Notes: a model not told the origin generated them from the letters alone. A stretch of DNA of 64,000 nt from Nitrospirales bacterium LBB_01 (GCA_004376055.2 CP049016.1:2356001-2420000); one strand, 5' to 3'. Shown: positions 50,095-59,105, numbered from the stretch's first letter. Made by a program: numbers and translations.

Positions 50095-52531
50095 TAATTC
50101 CTCCTGTCTTAAAACTCAATATGGTGTCTTTTAGTGATGCCATTTCCGCTGAAAGTCCAGCAAGTTTACCCTCTATGTCGCTCTGATGCTGCATAAATGC
50201 GTTTTTCATAGGAGGAATTCCTGCGATAAATTTGGACACTGCCTCAAGCCTCATCTCAAAATCTTTCGTCGTTTCCTTGTTAGCATCGGCGATTTTTTCA
50301 TAATCTATTTTCTCTTGTGCGGTCATTTCAACTACAGGCTTTTGAACACTCTGTTTAAGCTCGGAAATTTGTTCAGCAAGATTTGTCAGTTTGTCTTCTA
50401 TATCACTTTGATGCTGTACAAAGGCGTTCCTCATTGGCGGAATTCCGGTTATAAATGAAGACACTGCTTCAAGCCGCTTCTCAAAATCTTTCATCGTTTC
50501 CTTGTTAGCTTCAGCGATTTTTTCATAATCTATTTTCTCTTGTTCTACCATTCCGTCATCGGTACTATGAGCACTTTGTTTAAGCTCAGAAACTTGCTCA
50601 GCAAGACTCAAAAGCATACCCTCTATATCAAGTTGGTGCTTTTCAAAAGCATTCCTCATTGGCGGAATTCCGGTTATAAATGTGGACACTGCCTCAAGCC
50701 GCTTCTCGAAATCCTTCATCATATCCTTGTTAGCATCGGCGATTTTCTCATAGTCTATTTTCTCTTGTGCTGTCATTTCAACTACAGGCTTTTGAACACT
50801 CTGTTTAAGCTCGGAAATTTGTTCAGCAAGATTTGTCAGTTTGGCTTCTATATCACTTTGATGCTGCACAAAGGCGTTCCTCATTGGCGGAATTCCGGTT
50901 ATAAATGTGGACACCGCCTCAAGCCGCTTCTCGAAATCCTTTATCGTTTCCTTTGTAGCAATTACTCCTGACAAAGTCTCAAGTTTAGAGCTAAAGTTAC
51001 CAGTAAGCGCCTTTTTAAATTCTTCAATTGTCTCAATAAGTGTTTCTTTCACCTTAGCCTGAGTTTTACCAACGCCGTCAGTCAGCTCATTTTTAATTGA
51101 CTCTCTTATTCCCTCTGAAATTTTTTCAAAAGCTCCTGTCCCTGACTTTACAGTGTCAGTAATGACTGCGATGTCTTGCTGCAAAGCCGCATACTCCTGA
51201 CTCTTTGTCTCCCTGACATTAGAGATTGCATTTTTTGTTTCCATCTCAAGCCTTCTCAGAATGTTTTTTAAGTTTTCCTGAACGCCCGCTACAAATTCGC
51301 TCATCAAGCTGTGAATAAATGTCTCAACACCATCATTATCCGTTATTACCAGTTCCGCTCTCTTTATTTCAGCAACTCCGGCAGTGACCTTTTTGAGCTC
51401 ATCCTGTATGGCTTTAATTGTTTGCCCAAGTGATGTATTGTCAGATTTTTTGTCTTTTCTTAAAAGCAATATAATTACTATTACAAACAGTAACACAATA
51501 ATTATCAACAAAAACAGCCACTGATTGCTTTGCACCGACTCCTTAAAAGAGGACTCAGTAACGGCAGCCACCTCTTTGGGTTTTGACTCAACGGCAGCAC
51601 GAGGTGTGCTCTCAGGCGCATTGGCACTTAGTGAAGGTATAACAAACTCCTTCTTTAGTTCGATGTCTTGTCCCTGATACTTCAGTTTAACAAGACACAC
51701 ATGTTTGCCGGTCGGCCCTGAGTAGTTGTAATCTATCAAATATTTAACCCGTTTAGGAACGAAAACCGCCCTTGAAAGACTCTGAATCTCCTCAAATCCT
51801 GGATTAACCAGCATAGTGCCTTTTGTTAGTTTTGTAATGTTGTCAAGTAGTTCAAAGTACTGACGGTGCTTGCCATATATCATTACATGTATAGGAATAT
51901 TAGGTTTTCTTACCTCTTTCATGAGAGTCTCAATCGGCATATCGCTATGGTCGTCCATAGCGTCTGTAATCACAAGCATAGATGTTTTTGCCGTTTTAGA
52001 CTTTTCGGCTAATTTAATTCCCTCTGAAATGCCGTCATAAAGCAGCGTTTTTTGCTCAAGTGCCGTTAGTGAATCTATCTTACTTGTGAGGACAGATTTA
52101 TCATCGGAAAGATTCTCAATCACTTTTATATAGTTTCCAAAAGTCATAAGAGTTACATAGTTACCGTCAGAAAAAAGAGCTAACAGGTAGGAGGCGTATT
52201 TTTTTACGTTTGCAATAGGAATACCGTTCATGCTCCGACTGACGTCAATTGCCAAAATAAGAGACGTGGACTCATCGTTAACCGCTGTTAATGAAAAATC
52301 ACCGATGGTTTGGTCATCTACTGTAACACTTACATTTTCCTTCTTTAACGGAACATCCGTATCGTTAGAGACCACTACAGCTGCCACTTTGGCAAAATCT
52401 CTAACTTTTACATCGTTAATTTCAAACGGAGCCTTCTTAGGATTGGTAGCACTGACTGAGGCAACCACTACCGACACGACCATCACCAACACCACTGCCG
52501 CTATAGCAGTAAGAACCACCCTTTTTTGCAT
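50087..52531 (-). CDS. VWA-domain transmembrane protein with a cytoplasmic tail of four 75-residue repeats
   Basis: The 814-residue protein has an N-terminal membrane segment (about 6-28), a von Willebrand factor A domain (about 88-265) with the MIDAS residues D96-x-S98-x-S100, T162 and D190, a second membrane helix (338-357), then a long helical region (about 365-515) and four tandem 75-residue repeats (515-589, 590-664, 665-739, 740-814). The repeats read EKIDYEKIADANKET.KDFE and (T)GIPPMRNAF..HQSDIE.KL. By topology the VWA domain lies outside the cytoplasm, in the periplasm or magnetosome lumen, and the repeats inside the cell. It is the penultimate gene of the cluster. VWA domains bind protein ligands through a metal; a partner here is unknown. 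This is not a standard Mam protein. Confidence 0.88.
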   Translation of the reverse strand: MQKRVVLTAIAAVVLVMVVSVVVASVSATNPKKAPFEINDVKVRDFAKVAAVVVSNDTDVPLKKENVSVTVDDQTIGDFSLTAVNDESTSLILAIDVSRSMNGIPIANVKKYASYLLALFSDGNYVTLMTFGNYIKVIENLSDDKSVLTSKIDSLTALEQKTLLYDGISEGIKLAEKSKTAKTSMLVITDAMDDHSDMPIETLMKEVRKPNIPIHVMIYGKHRQYFELLDNITKLTKGTMLVNPGFEEIQSLSRAVFVPKRVKYLIDYNYSGPTGKHVCLVKLKYQGQDIELKKEFVIPSLSANAPESTPRAAVESKPKEVAAVTESSFKESVQSNQWLFLLIIIVLLFVIVIILLLRKDKKSDNTSLGQTIKAIQDELKKVTAGVAEIKRAELVITDNDGVETFIHSLMSEFVAGVQENLKNILRRLEMETKNAISNVRETKSQEYAALQQDIAVITDTVKSGTGAFEKISEGIRESIKNELTDGVGKTQAKVKETLIETIEEFKKALTGNFSSKLETLSGVIATKETIKDFEKRLEAVSTFITGIPPMRNAFVQHQSDIEAKLTNLAEQISELKQSVQKPVVEMTAQEKIDYEKIADANKDMMKDFEKRLEAVSTFITGIPPMRNAFEKHQLDIEGMLLSLAEQVSELKQSAHSTDDGMVEQEKIDYEKIAEANKETMKDFEKRLEAVSSFITGIPPMRNAFVQHQSDIEDKLTNLAEQISELKQSVQKPVVEMTAQEKIDYEKIADANKETTKDFEMRLEAVSKFIAGIPPMKNAFMQHQSDIEGKLAGLSAEMASLKDTILSFKTGGING
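50090..50989 (-). repeat. Four in-frame 225-bp tandem repeats in the VWA gene
   Basis: The marker gc(c/t)tcaagcc recurs at 50241, 50466, 50691 and 50916, exactly 225 bp apart. The four units fill the end of the gene without remainder. The first unit in protein order has lost its first 15 residues' similarity. Units 1 and 3 share the end VEMTAQ and VQHQSDIE, while unit 2 differs (STDDGMVEQ). Confidence 0.9.
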
Positions 52532-52700
52532 TTTTATGCTCCAACAACAGAAACTACAGGGTCAAACAATCATCCGTCAAAACCACAGTCTCAACCGGAG
52601 GACTCCACCAATTTTTCCCCCTGCGTACTCTACAGTATAACCTCTAAGTCCTGTATTTATCAACCAGCGTCACAACCCCTAATGAAACAATCAATAGGTC

Positions 52701-53276
52701 TTAGTTTATATGGTAGTTGTGCATTATCTTAGATAACGAAACCTTGCTTTCCACCTCTTTAAAAGCCTTATGTACCTGTTTTAAAATAACATCGTATTCA
52801 CTAAACTTTGGCATGATGTGCTTCTTTTTTCTCTCTATAGAGTTTAAAACATTCTGGATTTCATTAAACTTTGTTACTACTATTTCCTTGTCGTCATTTA
52901 CCTGAGAAAGCTCATCCTTGAGATGGTTTTTAACACCAACTGTGTTTTGCAGATCCTCTTCTACGATTTTTATATTTCCCTTGTAGCGGTTTATCTCCTC
53001 AATTACACGCTCCTTCTTGTCTTGTAAATCGCCTATTGCACTGCCATAACCCTCGACTCGGGACTCCTCATGCTCAAACTCCTCTTTAGTTCTCTTTATA
53101 ATGACATCAAGTCCCTCGTTTTGCCCCTTCAGCGCCCTCAGCTTCTCTTTTAATTCAGCGTTTGTGTGAGTCAGCTCTTCTTTGCTTTTAGCAAGCACCT
53201 TTAGCTCATCTATAAGTTCATGAACCTCTTCAAACACACTCTTTTCAGAGTACATATCATCCATTAGCTCATCCAT
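52701..53276 (-). CDS. Coiled-coil protein of the magnetosome cluster (191 aa)
   Basis: Nearly the whole of this 191-residue protein is predicted coiled coil, rich in Glu, Lys and Leu with Asn/Asp at breaks (for example VHELIDELKVLAKSKEELTH and NKVVDIII-type segments). No signal peptide, membrane segment or known catalytic motif is visible. It lies between the 242-residue coiled-coil gene and the VWA gene, 11 bases after the former, so it is part of the cluster. Such proteins are the kind of small coiled-coil (Man/Mad-type) genes of Nitrospirota clusters; I cannot give it a number. Confidence 0.75.
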   Translation of the reverse strand: MDELMDDMYSEKSVFEEVHELIDELKVLAKSKEELTHTNAELKEKLRALKGQNEGLDVIIKRTKEEFEHEESRVEGYGSAIGDLQDKKERVIEEINRYKGNIKIVEEDLQNTVGVKNHLKDELSQVNDDKEIVVTKFNEIQNVLNSIERKKKHIMPKFSEYDVILKQVHKAFKEVESKVSLSKIMHNYHIN

Positions 53277-53287
53277 GTCTGTCTCAC

Positions 53288-54016
53288 CTAACCTTGCGAC
53301 TCATCAAAGTTTGCAAACTTGGCATCAACACAGTCACGATATTTCTTTTGTAAATCGGCTATTTTGCCCAGATTGATAACCCTCTCGCCCTCTAAAACAT
53401 TCACACGGCGCACCGATGTGTCTAACTTACCGGCAACCCTTTCCAGCTTTGACTCTAAAAAGCTGACATCGCCAACAAGGTCTGCTTTTTCGCTCTCAAG
53501 CTCAGATATCCTCATCTTTGCCAATTCAAGCTCTTTCACAGCCTTATCTGCTTTGACCCTTAAGTCATGAATTATGGACTGTGCAGTGTTTCTTTCATTA
53601 ACCATATACTCAACTTCGGCTATCAACTGACTCTTTGCCGGATTTTCCTCACGCATCTGCTCAATCAGCGCCTCACGCTCTGCTTTTTCAAGCCTAAGCT
53701 CTTCTATCACACCTTTTGCGCTCTCAATGTCACGCACAAGGGCAGCATTTATGGAAAGCACCTCGTTTAGCTCTGCCTCCATCTTAACCAAAGAGACCAC
53801 TATTTCCTTGACAGTGCTCCCAATGTTAGGCGAGGCAGTGTCCTCATTGAGCAGTTTGAATATGTTTAACTCTTTCGACTTAAAAAACCTCTTTGCTACA
53901 GGGCTCATCAAAGCGTCCCCGCCATTTTCCACTGTTACATCATTGCTATGGGCTTCAGGCTCACTTCTTCGACCAGCCTCTTCCTCCGGCTCCTCTGATA
54001 AGTATAAGTTCTCCAT
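53288..54016 (-). CDS. Coiled-coil protein of the magnetosome cluster (242 aa)
   Basis: The 242-residue protein has an acidic N-terminal segment (about 1-45), a short basic stretch (VAKRFFKSKELNIFKLLNED) and then a long coiled coil (about 65-235). It has no membrane segment. It starts four bases after the end of the 54021-54647 gene and is followed at 11 bases by another coiled-coil gene. Function unknown; the position argues for magnetosome scaffolding. Confidence 0.75.
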   Translation of the reverse strand: MENLYLSEEPEEEAGRRSEPEAHSNDVTVENGGDALMSPVAKRFFKSKELNIFKLLNEDTASPNIGSTVKEIVVSLVKMEAELNEVLSINAALVRDIESAKGVIEELRLEKAEREALIEQMREENPAKSQLIAEVEYMVNERNTAQSIIHDLRVKADKAVKELELAKMRISELESEKADLVGDVSFLESKLERVAGKLDTSVRRVNVLEGERVINLGKIADLQKKYRDCVDAKFANFDESQG

Positions 54017-54020
54017 GGTT

Positions 54021-54647
54021 TCACCTTTTATAATATTTTATTTTAAAATTTCTCTCCACTGTTCTTATCCCTGAGTGAAGACCTTGCAATGCGTCATTGG
54101 TCCATTTAAGCCGCTCATGTAGAAATTCAAGGTCTCTGTACTTAATTGTAATCTTTTGCTCGGACTCTTCTGTTTTATCCTTGTAGGTCTCTATCTCACC
54201 CTTTGTAAAGTCCAGCTCTATGAGACTTGCGCCTATGTCGTTTATCTCTTTGTTCAGCTTATCCGACAACACATTGTACTTTTCCATCAACTTAACCTTT
54301 TCTGACTCCAGAAACTTTATCTCAGAGGCCAGTCTGTTTTCCTCAGAAAGCGGCGGCAGATTTTTTCTCTTTAGCGCTTTAATCTTTTCGTCATACTTCT
54401 TAGCCTCTTTCTCTTTTACCAAAACCTCGTACTCAAGTTTTTTGATTTCCTTTTCCATACTGTAGTTTTCTTCTTCAAGAGTTTCCACCTCTTTAGCAAG
54501 TTCCTTTTTCTCTGCACCGAGGCTTTCCGAATAAGTGTTCAGCTCCTCCTGATTCTCGAGGATTTTCGCTATTGCAGCATCGCGTATACTCTCAGAACTG
54601 AAATAACCGTCATCATTCATTATGTCGTAGTTGTCATCCATATTCAT
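54021..54647 (-). CDS. Coiled-coil protein of the magnetosome cluster (208 aa)
   Basis: From the ATG at 54647 the protein starts MNMDDNYDIMNDDGYFSSES, an acidic Asp/Asn-rich head, followed by a coiled coil from about residue 25 to 190 and a basic end (KIKYYKR). The ATG at 54647 follows GGGTGAGTAGG, overlapping the HEAT gene stop by proximity; a longer frame opens at 54686 but would overlap that gene by 38 bases. Function unknown. Confidence 0.75.
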   Translation of the reverse strand: MNMDDNYDIMNDDGYFSSESIRDAAIAKILENQEELNTYSESLGAEKKELAKEVETLEEENYSMEKEIKKLEYEVLVKEKEAKKYDEKIKALKRKNLPPLSEENRLASEIKFLESEKVKLMEKYNVLSDKLNKEINDIGASLIELDFTKGEIETYKDKTEESEQKITIKYRDLEFLHERLKWTNDALQGLHSGIRTVERNFKIKYYKR

Positions 54648-54648
54648 C

Positions 54649-55962
54649 CTACTCACCCTCAGAGGCGGTCTCCGGCTCCTGAGCATCTTGTGGTGCTGCA
54701 GTTTCAGTAGAAACCGATTCGGTTACTAAAGGGGATAACTCAAGGGTCTTCACCCCAAGCCACCATCTCCGTAACTTATCTATCTCAGAGGCAAGCACAT
54801 CACCTGTGAGGTCAAGATTGAAAGACACATACTCGCCGGTTATGGTCTTTATGGCCTCAAGCGCCTTTTCTCGTATATCGCGTGACTCATCGGTAAGAGT
54901 GCGAATAAGGGGTGAGACTGCCGCCTTGTCTTTTATCGTTGAAAGAGCCGTTATTGCCGCTCTTTTTACTCCCTCTTCCCTGTCGTGAAGCGCTTGTACA
55001 AGGGAGGGCACTGTATCAGAAGAATCTCTCCAGCCAAGAAATGTTGCTGCTGTTTTTCTGACCTCCTGATGCTCATCCTTTAGCGCATTGAGAAACACAG
55101 GGATTGCGTCATTATCATCGGCAAGCTTATAAAGCCCCCGCAAACTGCCCACTCTCACCCTGAAATTGGGAAACTTTGCTGCCTCTTTTAAAAATGGAAT
55201 GGCTGACGTATCACCCAGATTTATCAGTGCATTTATTATATCTGAAATCAGGTATGGATTTTTGTACCCAGCTGCCTCTATCAGAATTGGCACTGCAGAT
55301 TTAAATCCGAAGCGTCCAAGCTCTGACACTGCCATTATCTTTATTTCCATCTCAACGTCAAGAATATCTCCTGCAATTTTAGCAAATATCTCACGCTCTG
55401 AGTCCGTCAGGAACTCTCTGCCGCGTATTGCCCTCTGTATGGCTGCCTCCACAGCGGCCGATACTTTGCCCTCATCCGGTTTACCCTTTTTATTTATCGA
55501 ACTGATTGAAGATTTTGACTGACGTCTCTGTGCCTCTTCCTCTTTTTCAAGCTCTTTGAGCTCTAATTGCCTGGCTCTTAACCGCTCTATCTCGCGTTCA
55601 AACTCCTTAACCTGCCTGACAATTGCTCCTATATTTTCTGATTCTGCATCCTCTCCCTCAGCGCTAAGTCTCCCGACCTCTGCGTAGAGTTTCTTTACTT
55701 TACCTTCATAATCTTTAATTTTGGCATCCAGACTCTTTCTACTTTCACCAGGTTTTGTAAATTTCAGAGAAGAGAACATATTGTCAGGAAGCTTTGGCAG
55801 ACTTGGCATTCTTGGCGTAAAGTTTACTACAGTGTTTGCCGCCTTTGACACAAGACCTGCCGTTGTGTCATACATGTCTAAAATCGCAGAACCGCTTGCG
55901 TTTAATGCCTTTGCAAACCCATCAAGTATAACCGATTTTCCGTGTGTTGATTTATCGTCCAT
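54649..55962 (-). CDS. HEAT-repeat protein of the magnetosome cluster with shared N-terminal cap
   Basis: The 437-residue protein has the cap (residues 9-45, KSVILDGFAKALNASGSAIL, then YDTTAGLVSKAANTV) shared with the 48343-50094 product, with a second shared motif LDAKIKDYE (about 78-86) against LDLKIKDLE. A coiled coil follows (about 80-150), then six or so HEAT-like repeats (about 195-375; for example EIKIMAVSELGRFGFKSAVP and VKRAAITALSTIKDKAAV) and an acidic tail. HEAT repeats bind other proteins. No signal peptide is present. The gene lies between the TauE-like gene and coiled-coil genes in the cluster. Some Nitrospirota-specific magnetosome genes encode such proteins, but I cannot name it with confidence. 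Confidence 0.85.
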   Translation of the reverse strand: MDDKSTHGKSVILDGFAKALNASGSAILDMYDTTAGLVSKAANTVVNFTPRMPSLPKLPDNMFSSLKFTKPGESRKSLDAKIKDYEGKVKKLYAEVGRLSAEGEDAESENIGAIVRQVKEFEREIERLRARQLELKELEKEEEAQRRQSKSSISSINKKGKPDEGKVSAAVEAAIQRAIRGREFLTDSEREIFAKIAGDILDVEMEIKIMAVSELGRFGFKSAVPILIEAAGYKNPYLISDIINALINLGDTSAIPFLKEAAKFPNFRVRVGSLRGLYKLADDNDAIPVFLNALKDEHQEVRKTAATFLGWRDSSDTVPSLVQALHDREEGVKRAAITALSTIKDKAAVSPLIRTLTDESRDIREKALEAIKTITGEYVSFNLDLTGDVLASEIDKLRRWWLGVKTLELSPLVTESVSTETAAPQDAQEPETASEGE

Positions 55963-55978
55963 TTAGCATATACCTCCC

Positions 55979-56881
55979 TTACCTGAGATTCAATAACAGT
56001 TTCAACGCCATAACAATTAACAGAAAAGCTATTATCTTTTTTATAACTTCACCATTGGTGCGTTTTGCAGCTTTTGCGCCAAACAGAGCGCCCAGTATTG
56101 TTCCAACTCCTATAAAAATTGCATAATCAAAGTCTATCGTGTGAAGCCCTATAAAGGCCAGTACGCCAAAGAAACTGGTTATCACTATAATAAAGTGGCT
56201 GGTAGCGGCAGCAACATGTATTGGTATGCCTATAAAGCCCATAAGAGGCACGTGCAGGAGTCCGCCGCCTATTCCAAGAAGCCCTGAAAGAATACCCACT
56301 ATAAAACTTCCGCCAAGCCCGACCGAAAGATCAGGCGAGTACGTGTGCGCCTGCCCGTAGGCATCGTTTAACACTCGTGTCTTAGGACGCACAAGGTTAT
56401 TTTCACAAACCAGAGAAAAATCATCCATAAATATCATGCTGTAAGAAAGCGCTATCAATAAAACAGAGAATATTATAGAAAACACCAGGAAATTTAAGGC
56501 CTGTGTTAGAAACGCTCCGATTATTACACCCACGACCGCTATCACTGAAAACTTCACTCCAAGCTCATAGTCTATTCGTCTCTGTTCTATATAGGAAAAC
56601 GTGCCGGAAAGCGCATTTAAAAACACCACTGCAGTGGATGTACCTATTGCATGTTGAGGCGTAAATTTATAGAAAATCAAAAGTATCGGCACCAGTAAAA
56701 AGCCGCCACCAGCCCCTATCATTGTGCCCAGAAACCCAACAAACAGCCCTACAAACACAACCTTTAGCACATCTAAAACACCGTCCAGAGTCAGGTGTTG
56801 AGGCACCACAAGCACCTCTGCACAACCAGAGATAAGCGCTATCAGCACAACAAGCGCCGCTAATTTCAATATCATTTTCAC
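55979..56881 (-). CDS. TauE/SafE-family membrane protein, MamO C-terminal-like (mamO-Cter type)
   Basis: The 300-residue protein has eight or so membrane helices and two TauE/SafE repeats with GTMIGAGGGFLLVPILLIF (about residues 58-76) and GILSGLLGIGGGLLHVPLM (about 207-225). This family exports anions; a TauE domain also makes up the C-terminal part of MamO in Magnetospirillum, and Nitrospirota clusters have it as a separate gene (mamO-Cter). The N-terminus has a lipobox-like LISGC at residue 20, which may be only a helix end. Neighbours are all coiled-coil or HEAT proteins of the cluster. Substrate unknown. Confidence 0.8.
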   Translation of the reverse strand: MKMILKLAALVVLIALISGCAEVLVVPQHLTLDGVLDVLKVVFVGLFVGFLGTMIGAGGGFLLVPILLIFYKFTPQHAIGTSTAVVFLNALSGTFSYIEQRRIDYELGVKFSVIAVVGVIIGAFLTQALNFLVFSIIFSVLLIALSYSMIFMDDFSLVCENNLVRPKTRVLNDAYGQAHTYSPDLSVGLGGSFIVGILSGLLGIGGGLLHVPLMGFIGIPIHVAAATSHFIIVITSFFGVLAFIGLHTIDFDYAIFIGVGTILGALFGAKAAKRTNGEVIKKIIAFLLIVMALKLLLNLR

Positions 56882-56886
56882 TGTGG

Positions 56887-58038
56887 CTACAATAACTCAC
56901 CAAAAATATTTTTTATACTTATCAGAGAATTATCATACTTATCAGAGATTGATTTCAATGCTTTATGGTTAAGTTTCAGAAACTCCTCTATCGGCACACT
57001 AAACTCTGTAAGCCGCTCTGTCACGCCTATTTCAAGTTCCTTAAGAGAGACCTCCTCTTTGAGAACCCTCACCTCCTCACGTTTTGCATTGTGATCGGCT
57101 ACTGTTTTTTCATACACCGAGGCAGCACGACCCTCTTCTTTTATCTGAAGTTCGGTTTTCTTTATTTTCCCTTCTTTTTCCACCTTTGTGCTCTCAAGCG
57201 CCGCTATTGCCTCTGTCATTGACTCCCTATGCGACTTGAGTTCCTCTACAGCCTTTTGTAACTCCTCTACGGTTTCAAAGCCGGTTATCTCTGCTATTTC
57301 TTTTTCAAGCTTTTCTTTTGTTGCATTAAGAGTTTTTAGCTCCTGTTCTGCCTTGTCATAAAGTCCAGTACGCATTGAAAGTGTCTCTGCACTTTTTGCA
57401 ATCTCTTTATTAACACTTTCGGTTGACTTTTTAAATTCTGTTATTGCTGACTGTGCCTCATCCTTATACTGCTGCAATTCTTTCATATTTCCATAAGGCG
57501 GTATCACGGATTTTTGAAACGCAAGGGTTTCACGCAGCTTTGTAGTGTCTGCAGTTAGAACATCAAATCTTTTTTGTGTCTCTGATATAAGATTTTCAGA
57601 GCGGGTTCTCTCGGCAGATATTTTATCATGCTCTTGCTTAAGGTGTTTAGCTTTACCCTCTGATATGCCTACGTCTTTTTTGAGCGAATAAATCAGAGCA
57701 TCACGGTCTATCAACTCAGCAGCTTTTTGCTCAATATCGGCATACTTCTCAATTTCATTTTCCAGATGCCCTTTTTCTTTGCTTAGATGAGCAATCTGCG
57801 TATCCATCTCGGAGGAAAGACTCTCGTGCTCTTTCAGAGACTTTTCGGTTTCTCTGTTTTTTAGCTCTGCTCTGTCAATTCTTTCCTTGTAGTAGTTCAG
57901 TTCTTTGGTAATTTCATGAATTTCGGCCTCTAAGTTAGCCTTACGCATCTTATGAACAACATTTTCACCAAAAATCCCTATTAGCCGGTGTATATCCTCT
58001 TTTGTATAGGTTATATCCTGTTCCACGAACTTACCCAT
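56887..58038 (-). CDS. Long coiled-coil protein of the magnetosome cluster (383 aa)
   Basis: The 383-residue protein has a short N-terminal head (VEQDITYTKEDIHRLIGIFG) and then a continuous coiled coil to about residue 360, very rich in Glu and Lys. There is no membrane segment. It ends five bases before the TauE-like gene and begins two bases after the 354-residue gene, so the three form one transcription unit. Rod-like proteins of this kind could bridge magnetosomes and the cell body axis; inference. Confidence 0.75.
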   Translation of the reverse strand: MGKFVEQDITYTKEDIHRLIGIFGENVVHKMRKANLEAEIHEITKELNYYKERIDRAELKNRETEKSLKEHESLSSEMDTQIAHLSKEKGHLENEIEKYADIEQKAAELIDRDALIYSLKKDVGISEGKAKHLKQEHDKISAERTRSENLISETQKRFDVLTADTTKLRETLAFQKSVIPPYGNMKELQQYKDEAQSAITEFKKSTESVNKEIAKSAETLSMRTGLYDKAEQELKTLNATKEKLEKEIAEITGFETVEELQKAVEELKSHRESMTEAIAALESTKVEKEGKIKKTELQIKEEGRAASVYEKTVADHNAKREEVRVLKEEVSLKELEIGVTERLTEFSVPIEEFLKLNHKALKSISDKYDNSLISIKNIFGELL

Positions 58039-58040
58039 GG

Positions 58041-59105
58041 TTATATCCTCAATATACTTATAGTTTTTTCAAACAGCTCTTCCATCGTCTCTATCTCAGC
58101 CTCTATATACTTGTTCTCCTGAAAATATGATTTTATCCCCTTAAAGACTCCCTCATTTTCCCTGATGGTTAACTCAATTTTCGCCTTTTCACGATTAAGA
58201 GCGCCTATCTCGTTATAAAACTCCTTCAGCTGCTTTTTCAGGATTTCAGACTCTATTTTCGTTTCTTCATTTTTCGCTTTTTCCCCTTCTAACTTAGCCG
58301 TTAACTCCTCTTGTGTAGTATCCAGCGATTCAAGTGAAAACTCTATAGCTCTCTTTTTGGCTCCCAACTCCGTTAATTCAGTGGATAACGCCTCCTGCTG
58401 CTCCAGATAGTCCTTTGATTCCTGCCGCTTTTTCTCTAATGATGCAAGCTCTTTGGTTAATGACTCCACAGTGCTTCTAAGCCCAGGGAGTACTCCTTCG
58501 TTCTCACTAAGTTTTGCATTAACTGCATCTATTTGTTGCAGGTTACTATCCCGCTTTTCTGTAAGCAACAAAAATTCTTTTTCCATCTCCGCTTTTTTTA
58601 CAAATATGTCGGAAACATTTTTAATTTCTGAAATCTCAGTGGTAAGCGTAGCTTTCTCTTTCTCTAAGCCCGCAATATCTGACCTAAGAGTCTCCAAACG
58701 CACCTTTCCCGCTGACATTATCTCATCAAAACTGTTAATATCTGTCTCGTAGGTCTCTATGGATTTAACTGCATTTTCCGACCGTTCCTTTAACTGCCGT
58801 ATCTCGGTCTCCTGTCTGTCATACTCGTCAGCTACCTTTTTCATAGAGCCAATGGATGCGAGCCTCTTTCTGTAGATAAAGACATCGGTTTGAAGTGATT
58901 TGACCAGCTTTTCACGGGAGGCGTTTCCTACCAGCGCATCCTTTATACGTGTCTGTCCATTTTCATTGTCAGCTATCAACCGCAATAGCTTTGCGGCCAA
59001 ATCCTTTAGTTCAGCCTTATACGTGACACGATCTTGTATCAGCTCATCGGCCTCTTTTGAAAACATCTCAATATTATGAAAACTTAACGGTTTTTGTTTT
59101 TCCAT
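58041..59105 (-). CDS. Long coiled-coil protein of the magnetosome cluster (354 aa)
   Basis: A 354-residue protein of coiled coil for almost its full length, with a short non-helical start (PLSFHNIEMFSKEADELI) and a terminal helix ending AEIETMEELFEKTISILRI. It has no signal peptide, membrane segment or nucleotide-binding motif; similarity to SMC or myosin rods would be from composition only. It follows the 141-residue gene by one base and is coupled to it. Confidence 0.75.
   Translation of the reverse strand: MEKQKPLSFHNIEMFSKEADELIQDRVTYKAELKDLAAKLLRLIADNENGQTRIKDALVGNASREKLVKSLQTDVFIYRKRLASIGSMKKVADEYDRQETEIRQLKERSENAVKSIETYETDINSFDEIMSAGKVRLETLRSDIAGLEKEKATLTTEISEIKNVSDIFVKKAEMEKEFLLLTEKRDSNLQQIDAVNAKLSENEGVLPGLRSTVESLTKELASLEKKRQESKDYLEQQEALSTELTELGAKKRAIEFSLESLDTTQEELTAKLEGEKAKNEETKIESEILKKQLKEFYNEIGALNREKAKIELTIRENEGVFKGIKSYFQENKYIEAEIETMEELFEKTISILRI

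Noticed and set aside
50540-50971. Plus-strand ORF of 143 codons opposite the VWA repeats
   Set aside because: Its own repeated pattern only mirrors the 225-bp repeats on the coding strand.
48343-52531. Methyl-accepting chemotaxis or SMC proteins
   Set aside because: The helical repeats look superficially similar, but there is no MCP signalling hairpin and no ATPase head; the repeat is specific to these two genes.
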